NCBI GenBank assembly: GCA_007116585.1
Contig: SKIE01000344.1
Location: 1-8,031, forward strand
Source: Wenzhouxiangella sp.
GTDB taxonomy: Bacteria; Pseudomonadota; Gammaproteobacteria; Xanthomonadales; Wenzhouxiangellaceae
DNA length: 8,031 nucleotides
Direction: 5' to 3'
Position 1 is the first letter of the stretch; each line of letters starts with the position of its first letter. The notes under the pieces are model-generated. The model did no database searches, was not told the origin of the DNA, and worked only from the letters and a program-made list of their open reading frames with translations. Of this stretch, positions 1-7,452 are shown piece after piece. Made by a program: the position numbers and the translations under genes.

Positions 1-498
<498 letters not shown>

Positions 499-526
499 CA
501 GGCTCGCTGCGGCGCTGGTTGACACA

Positions 527-1429
527 ATGACTATCGAGGTGGTGGCTGCCGCAGTCTTCGACCGGCAGCGACGCATCCTGTTATCACAGCGCCCCGCCGG
601 CAAGCATCTGGCCGGCACCTGGGAGTTTCCCGGCGGCAAGCTTGAGCGCGGCGAGTCGCACGGAGACGGTCTGGCCCGTGAACTGGTTGAAGAGCTGGGG
701 CTCCAGGTGGTCGATTCCCAGCCGCTGTTGTCCCTGACCCACCATTACCCGGAACGCAGCGTGCGCCTCTGGTTGAGGACAGTGACCGATTACGAGGGCG
801 AGCCGCGTGGTCTGGAGGGGCAGGCCTTGAAATGGGTCAGTCTGGCTGAGGCGATGCGTCTGCCCATGCCGGCCGCGGACCGGCCCATGCTCAAGGCGCT
901 GGCCCTGCCGCCAGTATGCGTGCAGTTGCCGCCGGCTTCTGACGCTGAAGCTGCCGCCGTATCGCGCCAGGACGTCGAGACAGCGCTTGAAGCGGGCCAT
1001 CGCTGGTTTTGCCTGCCTGTAGACGGCATGTCCACCGCCCGGGTTTTGACGCTGGTCCGGCAGCTTGCGCCCGGTTTTGATCGTGAACAGGCCAGCTGGC
1101 TGATCCAGGGCGAGCCCGAACTGGTCGACGCAGCTGGCGCGAGCGGCATCCATCTGTCTCGCGATCAGCTTCATCAAACCAACGAGCGACCAGTCCCGGC
1201 AGCACGCATTGCCTGCGCGGTTTGCATTGACGAGCCCGACCTGGTTCAGGCAGGCCGCCTCGAGCTGGACTTCGTGACCCTGCCGCTGGACGCTGATTTT
1301 GACCGTTTGTGCGCTCAATCTCCGCTCCCGGTGCTGGCCGCGGTCGATACCGATGGCAGCGATCTGGCCAGCGTGCGCCGTCGCGGTGGTTTCGGGCGGA
1401 TGGTGAAATGGCGCGGGACGCAGTCTTGA
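527..1429 (+). CDS. mutT: Nudix hydrolase (MutT-type) with C-terminal TenI/ThiE-like domain
   Basis: A 300-residue two-domain protein. Residues 1-125 form a Nudix domain with a complete Nudix box at 37-59: G37, E43, R51-E52 and E55-E56 in the GX5EX7REUXEEXGU spacing. The stretch before it (KHLAGTWEFPGG, 26-37) is typical of MutT proteins, which hydrolyse 8-oxo-dGTP to keep oxidised guanine out of DNA. Residues of about 146-297 resemble the thiamine-phosphate-synthase/TenI barrel (SGIHLSRDQL at 206-215, LDFVTLPL at 247-254, PVLAAVDTDG at 268-277). The usual phosphate-binding and catalytic loops are shortened or missing, so thiamine synthesis is unlikely and the role of the tail is unknown. The start lies 28 nt after secA with only a weak ribosome site. 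The 3' end overlaps the next gene by 22 nt. The Nudix assignment is firm; the exact substrate is inferred from family and position. Confidence 0.93.
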   Translation: MTIEVVAAAVFDRQRRILLSQRPAGKHLAGTWEFPGGKLERGESHGDGLARELVEELGLQVVDSQPLLSLTHHYPERSVRLWLRTVTDYEGEPRGLEGQALKWVSLAEAMRLPMPAADRPMLKALALPPVCVQLPPASDAEAAAVSRQDVETALEAGHRWFCLPVDGMSTARVLTLVRQLAPGFDREQASWLIQGEPELVDAAGASGIHLSRDQLHQTNERPVPAARIACAVCIDEPDLVQAGRLELDFVTLPLDADFDRLCAQSPLPVLAAVDTDGSDLASVRRRGGFGRMVKWRGTQS

Positions 1430-2145
1430 GTCGTCTGATCGTGACGCTGCCGATTCGCCCGCGCGAGCGCCCGGATGCTGCTCATTCCGACGTCTGGCTG
1501 ACGGATTTGTCGGATCTGACGCTGGGCGAGGTGGCCATGCTGGGCGGGCGCGCGCAACAGGTGCGCGGCCGGCGCTTGCGCCAGCGCTTTTTGTTGCGCC
1601 TGCTGCTCGGTAGTTACCTGAACCGACCCGGCCGTGACGTGCGCATCGAGCGTAGGCCACAGGGCAAGCCGGTGTTGGCACCGGAGTCCGGCGAGACGCC
1701 GCTGCATTTCAGCGTTTCGCATTCGGGCGACTGGCTGGCGGTTGCCGTCGCCAGTGACCACGAGCTGGGCGTGGATATTGAGCGTGAGCGAACAGTGCGG
1801 CGCTCGGAAGCGCTGGCGCGGCGCTTTTTCTCCCCTGCTGAGGCCGATGTCCTGGCCGCCCTGCCAGAACCGGCCCGCTCACACCGATTCCTGCGGCTGT
1901 GGAGCCGCCGTGAGGCCCTGGTCAAGGCGATGGGCAGCTCGCTGGCGCGCAGTCTGTCGCAGATTGCGCTTGATCCGGAGACCGGCACGGTGCTGCAGTT
2001 GCCTCGGGACTGGCCGCCGCCGGCCAGGTGGCACTTGAACGACGTGGCGCTGCGGCATGGATTGGTCGGGTCGATGGCGACTTGTCAGGGCCCGAGTCAG
2101 GCGCGGGTGCTGGAGTTGGACTGCAGGGCTGGAGCGACCGGGTGA
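1408..2145 (+). CDS. 4'-phosphopantetheinyl transferase (Sfp/AcpT type)
   Basis: A 245-residue enzyme expected to transfer 4'-phosphopantetheine from coenzyme A to a serine of an acyl or peptidyl carrier protein. The family signatures are all present: the CoA-contact region RPQGKPVL (83-90), FSVSHSGD (101-108), the magnesium-binding GVDIE (121-125) and WSRREALVKAMG (165-176), the W-x3-EA-x2-K motif. Its length fits the Sfp/Gsp/EntD group rather than the short AcpS group. I chose the ATG at 1408, which overlaps the Nudix gene by 22 nt; the open frame runs back to 1309, but that would add residues encoded inside the Nudix gene. A TTG at 1426, overlapping the Nudix stop codon, is another possible start. 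No polyketide, nonribosomal peptide or extra carrier-protein gene is visible nearby, so its target (general ACP or a remote synthase) is unknown. Confidence 0.92.
   Translation: MARDAVLSRLIVTLPIRPRERPDAAHSDVWLTDLSDLTLGEVAMLGGRAQQVRGRRLRQRFLLRLLLGSYLNRPGRDVRIERRPQGKPVLAPESGETPLHFSVSHSGDWLAVAVASDHELGVDIERERTVRRSEALARRFFSPAEADVLAALPEPARSHRFLRLWSRREALVKAMGSSLARSLSQIALDPETGTVLQLPRDWPPPARWHLNDVALRHGLVGSMATCQGPSQARVLELDCRAGATG
2131..2144 (+). promoter_or_regulatory. Shine-Dalgarno and GTG start at a GTGA overlap
   Basis: GGAG at 2131-2134 sits 7 nt before a GTG at 2142-2144. The GTG shares bases with the TGA stop of the phosphopantetheinyl transferase at 2143-2145, giving the GTGA arrangement of translationally coupled genes. 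This pair decides the start of the following lipoprotein, because it places a short signal peptide ending in LAGC at the very N-terminus. Confidence 0.7.
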
Positions 2146-3953
2146 ATGGTAATGTTCGGGCCGGTCTGGCTCGAGCCGGCGCAGGCCTTATCCTCTTGCT
2201 GGTGCTGGCCGGCTGCGCCGTGTCTCCTGCGCAGCGCGAGCGCGTCGATGCGTGGGTCAAGCAACATCCGGTTCTGTTACCCCCTGCGCTGGATCTGCCC
2301 TGGATGCTGCCGCCTTTGCCGGCTCGCGAAGCGCCCGGCCATCAGCTGATCATGGTCGATCGGGGTGATGATGCGCTGGCCCTGCGCCTGCATCTGATCC
2401 GCACAGCGACTAGCTCAATCGAGATTCAGAACTACATTTTTCTGCTTGACGATTCCGGCCAGTTGCTGCTGCTGGAACTGCTGGCCGCAGCGGCCCGCGG
2501 CGTCCAGGTCAGGATTCTGGTCGACAGCCTGTTCTCGGTGCCCGATGAGAACGTGCAGGCAGCGCTGGAACTGGCCCACCCCAACTTCAAGCTGCGCGTC
2601 TTCAGGCCGGTGCTGGAGCAGTCAGTGCTGCGTGACGGCGAGTTCATAGCGGCCGTTTTCTGCTGCTTCCATGAACTCAATCAGCGCATGCACAACAAGC
2701 TCATGGTGATTGACGATCAGCATGCCCTGATCGGCGGGCGCAACCACTCCGCGCGTTATTTCGACCTGGACCCGCGCATGGTGTTTGTCGATATGGAAAC
2801 GCTGGTCACCGGGCCGGTGGCGGCACAGATGCGGAGCGGTTTTGACGCGTTCTGGCAACACCCTCTGGCCATGCCGCCCCGTCATACCCGGCGGGTGTCT
2901 AATCAGATCCTGAATGATCCGCCACAGCAGATTGATCTGGAGCTGTCCGATCGGTTGCAGCGCCTGCACGCGGAGTTCGGGCAAGGGCAGTGGCTGGATC
3001 GCCTGCTGTCCGGGCACAGTTTCGAGGTCGGCGAGGTTGAATACTTTACCGACCTGCCGGAAGCGCGGCCGGACAACGCGCCCACGCCGTCAGACGACAG
3101 CACGGCCTGGATTCACGGCCTGATCGCCCGGGCCGAGGAGGAAGTTGTGATCCAGACCCCCTATGTGGTGCTGTCTGATCGATTTCGCGACCTGTTGCGG
3201 GCGCTGGATCCTGAGGTGAGGGTGGTCATCAGTTCCAACTCGCTAGCCTCCACTGATGCGTTCCCGGTCTATGCCATTTCGCGCAAGCAGCGTGCCTTTC
3301 TGCTCGAAGCGCTGGGCATCCGGTTGTTCGAGGCCATGCCGTTTCCGGACGATCTGGAGAAGCTGGTGCCGCGTTACCAGGCCCTGGTGGCCGAGCGCGC
3401 GGCCGGGGTCGAAACACCCATGCGCGGCGACCCGGTTTCTGCGACGCTGGACATGCCGGGGCCGCGCTTGAGCCTGCATGCCAAGCTTGTGGTTGTCGAC
3501 CGCAGCCATGTCATCGTGACCTCGCACAACCTGGACCCGCGCTCGGAGATCTACAACACGGAAAACGGCATCCTGGTTGACGACGGAGATTTCGCCGCGG
3601 CCATGCTGGACTATATCGGCGTAATCACCCGGCCTGGTAATAGCTGGCTATCGGCCATGCACAGCAGTGGACATGATGACGATACCCGCAGCCTGGGCTC
3701 GGCCATTCATCGCGGCGGCAGTCGGCTCTCGCGCCGCTTGCCGGTGCTGGATCTGTGGCCGGGTTACCGGTTCGAACAGTTCCGTCTGCCGGACTCTGAC
3801 GATGACGATGAGACCAGGCTCTGGTCAGAGCCGGAGAGCGAGCTGGCCGAGGCAGAGCCGGTCGGGCTGGCGCCGGAGGTGGTCTTGCGCCAGCGCCGCC
3901 TGGTCACGGCAATGGTCAGCCGCATGATGGGTTTCCTGCGACCGATTCTTTAA
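2142..3953 (+). CDS. Phospholipase D-family lipoprotein, cardiolipin-synthase-like (ClsC/YmdC type)
   Basis: A 603-residue protein from the GTG at 2142. The N-terminus is a lipoprotein signal: a hydrophobic run at about 13-24 ends in the lipobox LAGC with Cys25 as the lipidation site. Residue +2 is Ala, which favours release to the outer membrane. Two complete HKD motifs follow: H184-x-K186-x4-D191 with GGRN at 198-201, and H446-x-K448-x4-D453 with SHN at 461-463. Paired HKD motifs form one phosphatidyl-transfer active site. The segment around 365-395 (SNSLASTDAFPVYA, then a basic helix) resembles ClsC/YmdC-type cardiolipin synthases, which join two phospholipids. A plain phospholipase D activity is equally possible. 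The C-terminus carries an acidic stretch (551-572) and then a basic, Met-rich end. The gene is coupled to the preceding transferase. An ATG at 2028 would give 38 more residues, but it would bury the signal peptide. Confidence 0.9.
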   Translation: MNGNVRAGLARAGAGLILLLVLAGCAVSPAQRERVDAWVKQHPVLLPPALDLPWMLPPLPAREAPGHQLIMVDRGDDALALRLHLIRTATSSIEIQNYIFLLDDSGQLLLLELLAAAARGVQVRILVDSLFSVPDENVQAALELAHPNFKLRVFRPVLEQSVLRDGEFIAAVFCCFHELNQRMHNKLMVIDDQHALIGGRNHSARYFDLDPRMVFVDMETLVTGPVAAQMRSGFDAFWQHPLAMPPRHTRRVSNQILNDPPQQIDLELSDRLQRLHAEFGQGQWLDRLLSGHSFEVGEVEYFTDLPEARPDNAPTPSDDSTAWIHGLIARAEEEVVIQTPYVVLSDRFRDLLRALDPEVRVVISSNSLASTDAFPVYAISRKQRAFLLEALGIRLFEAMPFPDDLEKLVPRYQALVAERAAGVETPMRGDPVSATLDMPGPRLSLHAKLVVVDRSHVIVTSHNLDPRSEIYNTENGILVDDGDFAAAMLDYIGVITRPGNSWLSAMHSSGHDDDTRSLGSAIHRGGSRLSRRLPVLDLWPGYRFEQFRLPDSDDDDETRLWSEPESELAEAEPVGLAPEVVLRQRRLVTAMVSRMMGFLRPIL

Positions 3954-3984
3954 GAAATGGTGGGTTCCCCGAACTAACTCAGCC

Positions 3985-4077
3985 AGTGTTCAGAGGGGCT
4001 TGCGTTTCAGGCCTTTAGGTGCAGCCGAAACGCGGACGACAAACCGTTGGCCTGAAACGCAAGGCCCTCTGAACGCT
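3985..4077. repeat. Long perfect-stem inverted repeat downstream of the PLD gene
   Basis: Two 26-nt arms, 3988-4013 and 4049-4074, are reverse complements with a single mismatch (G3998 against G4064). Allowing one G-T pair, the stem extends to 29 bp (3985-4013 with 4049-4077), around a 35-nt loop. It starts 31 nt after the PLD stop and lies between convergent genes, so a bidirectional transcription-blocking role is plausible. There is no run of T on either side and the loop is far larger than in ordinary intrinsic terminators. A dispersed palindromic repeat is the main alternative. Part of the arm sequence, GAAACGC, also recurs inside the loop at 4027-4033. Confidence 0.75.
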
Positions 4078-4091
4078 CCCCCAATCCTAAA

Positions 4092-4126
4092 CTAGTGGGC
4101 CACGCGGCAAATTAGGTAACACTCAG
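4092..4126 (+). repeat. Left terminal inverted repeat of the 335-bp element
   Basis: The 35-nt left end begins CTAGTGGGCC and ends GGTAACACTCAG. It pairs with 4392-4426 at all but three positions: C4108 against A4410, T4113 against G4405, and A4121 against C4397. All three differences are transitions. Confidence 0.85.
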
Positions 4127-4297
4127 CCGTTGCACAAGCGTCGTGGGCAAGGCGCGCGAGTGCAGGACTGGCCGTCGCCAATTCAAGCGAGTGCAACACG
4201 GGCAACGGCTGCGCTTGCAAGGCTTCATTCGCTTTGCGAAAGTCGCCATGCCGCTTCGCCTGCCCTGTCCACGGCGCTTGTGCAGCGGCCCTTCGGG

Positions 4298-4391
4298 AGT
4301 CACTGTGCTGGCGCGACTCGGCGTTGCGTTCCTTGGCAAGGGCTTGCCATTCCCTACGGAACGCGCCTTGATTCGCGCCAGCACAGTGGCT
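4298..4391. repeat. Internal hairpin arm of the 335-bp element
   Basis: A 19-bp stem (4298-4316 with 4373-4391; core CACTGTGCTGGCGCGA) continues inward through GGCG/CGCC (4320-4323 with 4364-4367) and CGTTCC/GGAACG (4327-4332 with 4358-4363). It ends at a tight TGGCAAG/CTTGCCA tip (4334-4340 with 4343-4349) with a 2-nt loop. It stops exactly where the right terminal repeat begins. Confidence 0.75.
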
Positions 4392-4426
4392 CTGAGCGTT
4401 ACCTGATTTACCGCGTGGCCCACTAG
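4392..4426 (-). repeat. Right terminal inverted repeat of the 335-bp element
   Basis: The 35-nt right end is the reverse complement of 4092-4126 with three transitions. Its last four bases are CTAG (4423-4426), and the first three of these, read on the minus strand, are the TAG stop codon of ubiB. Confidence 0.85.
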
Positions 4427-6069
4427 CCGCGCAGCGTCCGCCAGGCGACCAGCAACCCAACCGCCAGGCTGGCCAGGCCGGGTACGGAATAGTCCAGGGC
4501 GAGCGGGGGCACGGCGTAGCCGGCCAGCACCGCGCCGGCGATGATAAAGCCGGCCGCCAGAATGGCGCCGGGCACGCGGCGGTTGTGCCGTCCCACTGCC
4601 TGGCCGAGTTGTTCGAGATCACCGGAGTCAATTCGCGTGCGCAGCTTGCCGGTGCTGGCCAGCTTCAGCGCTTCGTAGATCAGATGCGGAACCTCCGGGC
4701 TGCGCGCGAGCAGGCTGGGCAATTGCTGGCCCAGCTTTTCGGCCGTGCGCGGCAGCCCATAGCGCTCGCGGTAAATGCCTTCCAGCTCCGGTTTGGCCAC
4801 TTCCCAGATGTTGAGGCGAGGGTAGAGGTCACGACCCATGCCTTCGATATTGAGCAGCGTCTTTTGCAGCATGATCAGCTGCGGTTGCAGGGTGAGCTTG
4901 AAGCGCCGCGCGACCTGGAACAGGTTGATGACGGTCTCGGCAAACGAGACTTCTTCCAGCGGCCGGGTGAAGGCCGGTTCGCACACGGTTCGGGTGGCGG
5001 CTTCGAGTTCGTCGATGCGAGTGTCCGGCGGCACCCACCCGGCTTCGATATGCAGCTCGGCCACGCGCCGATACTCGCGGTTGAAAATGGCCAGGAAATT
5101 TTCGCCGATGTAGTACAGGTCATTCGGCAGCAGGCTGCCGACAATGCCGAAATCCAGTGCGATGAGCGTGGGGTCGGCCGGATCGCTGGCGTCGACCAGA
5201 ATATTGCCCGGGTGCATATCGGCGTGGAACAGGTTGTCGCGAAAGACCTGGGTATAGAACAAACGCACCCCGCGCCGGGCCAGGACCTCCAGATCCACGC
5301 CGCGGCGTTTGAGTTCCGGGATGTCGCGCACCGGTACGCCGTTGACGCGCTCCATTACCATCACCCGACTGGCGGTGAGCTGCCAGTACACGGCCGGGAT
5401 ATACAGCTCTTTCGAGTCGGCAAAGTTGCGCCGGATCAGCGAGGCGTTGGCTGCCTCGGACTGCATGTCCAGCTCGTCATGCACGACGCGGCCGAATTCG
5501 TTGACGATATCGTCAGGACGAATGCGATCGCCCTCCGGGTGATAGCGTCGGACCAGTGCGCCCAGGCTCTTGAGCAGCGTCAGGTCGCGCTTGATCTGCT
5601 CATCGATACCGGGCCGTACGACCTTGACTACGACCGATTCGCCGGTCTTCAGGCGCGCGCCGTGGACCTGGGCGATCGATGCCGACGCCAGAGGCCGGTC
5701 TTCGAATTCGTCGAACAGGGCCTCAATCGGCTGCTTGAGCTGTTGCTCGATGATGGCCCGCGCCTGCTCGGAGGGGAAGGGCGCGACGGCATCCTGCAGA
5801 CCGGCCAGTTCATCAGCGATGTCGGGCGGCAGCAGATCGCGCCGGGTAGAGAGGATCTGGCCGAACTTGACGTAAATCGGGCCCAGATCCTGCAGCGCCA
5901 GGCGAATTCGCGCGCCGCGATTGAGCTCGGTGACCGGTTTGGTCGCCCATGGCAGCAGGCGCACTGCGCGCGCCAGCCGGAACAGCGGCACATCGGCCAG
6001 CAGGTCATCCAGCCGATAGCGGCTCAAGGTCAGCACGATGCTGACAAGTCTCATGGAGTGGCGGATCAT
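4423..6069 (-). CDS. ubiB: Ubiquinone biosynthesis kinase/ATPase UbiB (ABC1/AarF family)
   Basis: 548 residues, close to the roughly 546 of E. coli UbiB. UbiB is an atypical protein-kinase-like ATPase of the inner membrane needed for ubiquinone synthesis, thought to help extract or present lipid intermediates to the pathway enzymes. Family marks are present: KFGQ (68-71) of the KxGQ motif, the Ala-rich loop ASASIAQVH (128-136) that replaces the usual glycine-rich loop, the lysine in VVVKVVRP (146-153), HADMHPGNI (282-290) and DFG (306-308). Two hydrophobic segments at about 499-519 and 527-546 form the C-terminal membrane anchor. The start ATG overlaps the ubiJ stop as ATGA, with GGGGA 5 nt upstream as a ribosome site. 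The protein ends in WRTLRG, and its TAG stop lies in the terminal CTAG of the neighbouring repeat element. Confidence 0.97.
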   Translation of the reverse strand: MIRHSMRLVSIVLTLSRYRLDDLLADVPLFRLARAVRLLPWATKPVTELNRGARIRLALQDLGPIYVKFGQILSTRRDLLPPDIADELAGLQDAVAPFPSEQARAIIEQQLKQPIEALFDEFEDRPLASASIAQVHGARLKTGESVVVKVVRPGIDEQIKRDLTLLKSLGALVRRYHPEGDRIRPDDIVNEFGRVVHDELDMQSEAANASLIRRNFADSKELYIPAVYWQLTASRVMVMERVNGVPVRDIPELKRRGVDLEVLARRGVRLFYTQVFRDNLFHADMHPGNILVDASDPADPTLIALDFGIVGSLLPNDLYYIGENFLAIFNREYRRVAELHIEAGWVPPDTRIDELEAATRTVCEPAFTRPLEEVSFAETVINLFQVARRFKLTLQPQLIMLQKTLLNIEGMGRDLYPRLNIWEVAKPELEGIYRERYGLPRTAEKLGQQLPSLLARSPEVPHLIYEALKLASTGKLRTRIDSGDLEQLGQAVGRHNRRVPGAILAAGFIIAGAVLAGYAVPPLALDYSVPGLASLAVGLLVAWRTLRG

Positions 6070-6677
6070 GCCAGTCCCCGACGACGCAGTTTGACTTCCA
6101 GCCGATCCACCGCCTCGCGCAGTTCATCCACGTCGCGCGTCAGCGCCTGCATTGCATCGCGCGTGACCAGCAGGCCGCTCTCCTCGCGCAGGTAATGAGC
6201 CACCTGGTCACCGGCCACGCCCGACAGGCGGCGACCGCTGGCCGCACTGTCGCGGATGATGCGCCAGGCCTGATGACCCAGAACCTCGCCCAGCTGCTCG
6301 ACCAGCAGGCCTTCCCAGTCCGGGTCGAGCTGCCGGAGCAGTTTTTCAAGGTTCTGCGCCGCGCCGGCATCGCCCTCGATGCGCACGTCGCTGCCCCTGC
6401 CGAACCAGTCCGGCGCAGCCATCGCGAGCAGTGCGCCCGGCGAGCCGCGAATCACCGTATCGGGCGGCAGGTCGCTCTCAGCCACAACTTCAAGCCGCTC
6501 GCCGCGGCCGATGAAGAACAGATCGATGCCCACGCCACGCAGCGCCAGCTGGAGGCAGCGCTGGTCCAGCGGCTGCAGCTTTTGCATGGCCTTGGAGTCG
6601 GCGCTGAGCGTCTGGTTGAAGGCGCGCTCCACGGCCGCAGCCAGGAGGCCGGGCAGGGGGGTGATGTAACGGCTCAT
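6066..6677 (-). CDS. ubiJ: Ubiquinone biosynthesis accessory factor UbiJ (SCP2 domain)
   Basis: 203 residues from the ATG at 6677. UbiJ (formerly YigP) is a lipid-binding accessory protein that, with UbiK, helps organise the soluble complex of late ubiquinone enzymes. The N-terminal part (about 15-112) looks like an SCP2 sterol-carrier fold, with LALRGVGIDLFF at 44-55 and SDVRIEGDAGAAQNL at 96-110. A helical middle follows (DWEGLLVEQLGEVLGHQ, 120-136). The end (about 172-197) is a heptad-rich coiled coil, typical of UbiJ. The open frame continues upstream to 6935, but that part lies inside ubiE and is not protein-like. The ATG at 6677 lies 49 nt after the ubiE stop and has no strong Shine-Dalgarno sequence. 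It sits in the standard ubiE-ubiJ-ubiB order and overlaps ubiB by ATGA. Confidence 0.92.
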   Translation of the reverse strand: MSRYITPLPGLLAAAVERAFNQTLSADSKAMQKLQPLDQRCLQLALRGVGIDLFFIGRGERLEVVAESDLPPDTVIRGSPGALLAMAAPDWFGRGSDVRIEGDAGAAQNLEKLLRQLDPDWEGLLVEQLGEVLGHQAWRIIRDSAASGRRLSGVAGDQVAHYLREESGLLVTRDAMQALTRDVDELREAVDRLEVKLRRRGLA

Positions 6678-6726
6678 CGGCGATGTACGATGGCCGCGCG
6701 CAGATCCGCGCGCCTCAGGCACTTCA

Positions 6727-7452
6727 CTAGACGCAGACCCCACGGTGGATGGCGCAAATGCCGCCAGAGAGGTTTTCCCAGGCCACGTCTTCAAAGCCTG
6801 CCGCTTCAAGCATGCCGGCCAGGGTGGGCTGGTCGGGAAAACGCCGGATGGACTCGGCCAGGTACTGATAGCTTTCCTTGTCGCCGGCAATGGCGGCCCC
6901 AAGGCGCGGCATGACCTGAAACGACCAGGTGTCATAGACGCGACCGAGGACCGGCAGCCCGACCTTGGAGAACTCCATGATGTGGACCCGCCCGCCTGGT
7001 ATGAGCACGCGGTGCATTTCGGCCAGGGCCTGGTCGCGAAAGGTTACGTTGCGCAGACCAAAGGTGATCGTGACGTGGTCGAAGCTGCGGCTGGCAAACG
7101 GCAGTTTCTCGGCGTTGGCCTGGACCCAGTCCAAGCCGTCTATTCGCCCCTCGCCGTCCATGCGCTCGCGCCCGACCTGAAGCATGGCGCGGTTGATATC
7201 GCCAACGCTGACCCGGGCCCCCCGGTCGCTGGCCAGGCGCGCGATATCGCCCGTACCCCCGGCCAGATCCAGCAGCCGGTCGCCCTCGCGAAGCCGGCAG
7301 CCGTTGACGAAGCGCCGCTTCCACAATCGATGAACGCCGAGCGACATCATGTCGTTCATGATGTCGTAACGACGGGCGACGGAATCAAAGACGCGCCCTA
7401 CCAGGCGCGTTTTTTCCTCCGGGGCCACGTCCTTGTAGCCAAAATCGGTCAT
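6727..7452 (-). CDS. ubiE: Ubiquinone/menaquinone C-methyltransferase UbiE
   Basis: 241 residues, near the 251 of E. coli UbiE. It uses S-adenosylmethionine to methylate the ring carbon of demethylmenaquinone and of the matching ubiquinone intermediate. The N-terminal UbiE/COQ5 signature VFDSVARRYDIMNDMMSLG is at 21-39. SAM-binding motif I is LDLAGGTGD at 61-69, with Asp85 at the end of the second strand. FGLRNV at 131-136 and the second family signature (RVLIPGGRVHIMEFSK, 148-163) follow. The C-terminus ends in SGGICAIHRGVCV; SGGI-AIH is the usual family ending. The ATG overlaps the TGA of the DUF971 gene, and AGAAGG at 7458-7463 is a good ribosome site. It is the first of three consecutive ubiquinone genes on this strand. 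Confidence 0.97.
   Translation of the reverse strand: MTDFGYKDVAPEEKTRLVGRVFDSVARRYDIMNDMMSLGVHRLWKRRFVNGCRLREGDRLLDLAGGTGDIARLASDRGARVSVGDINRAMLQVGRERMDGEGRIDGLDWVQANAEKLPFASRSFDHVTITFGLRNVTFRDQALAEMHRVLIPGGRVHIMEFSKVGLPVLGRVYDTWSFQVMPRLGAAIAGDKESYQYLAESIRRFPDQPTLAGMLEAAGFEDVAWENLSGGICAIHRGVCV

Larger units (their letters stand above)
4092..4426. mobile_element. 335-bp structured MITE-like element with 35-bp terminal inverted repeats
   Basis: This covers nearly all of the gene-free gap before ubiB. The ends are 35-bp inverted repeats differing at only 3 positions, and both ends finish in CTAG. The inside is also folded. Bases 4127-4146 pair with 4269-4288 (20 bp, two G-T pairs), and 4298-4316 pair with 4373-4391 (19 bp, one G-T pair). 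The three stems therefore meet in a compact three-way junction. No transposase or convincing protein is encoded: open frames of about 100 codons exist on both strands, but they mirror each other because of the palindrome and match nothing I recognise. CTAG at both ends could be a target duplication; IS5-type elements are known to duplicate YTAR-like 4-bp sites, but assigning a family here would be inference. A structured non-coding RNA gene is the alternative. Confidence 0.6.

Noticed and set aside
584..1681. 365-codon open frame on the - strand opposite the Nudix and transferase genes
   Set aside because: It crosses two genes with clear catalytic motifs on the other strand and shows no domain of its own.
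3954..4422. tRNA, CRISPR array or phage attachment site in the intergenic gap
   Set aside because: No cloverleaf with a T-loop sequence, no regularly spaced direct repeats and no integrase gene were seen; the structure is explained by inverted repeats.
4112..4426. Roughly 100-codon open frames on both strands inside the 335-bp element
   Set aside because: The two products share pieces (such as HKRRGQG and a YLI-RVAH end) only because the DNA is palindromic; there is no ribosome site or known domain.
4585..6195. 536-codon open frame on the + strand opposite ubiB
   Set aside because: It is an antisense shadow of ubiB, whose motifs are unmistakable; the translated product has no recognisable domain and is rich in residues expected from a GC-rich reverse frame.
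6678..6935. N-terminal extension of ubiJ into ubiE
   Set aside because: The extra 86 residues are encoded inside ubiE and are low-complexity; the SCP2-like protein starts naturally at 6677.
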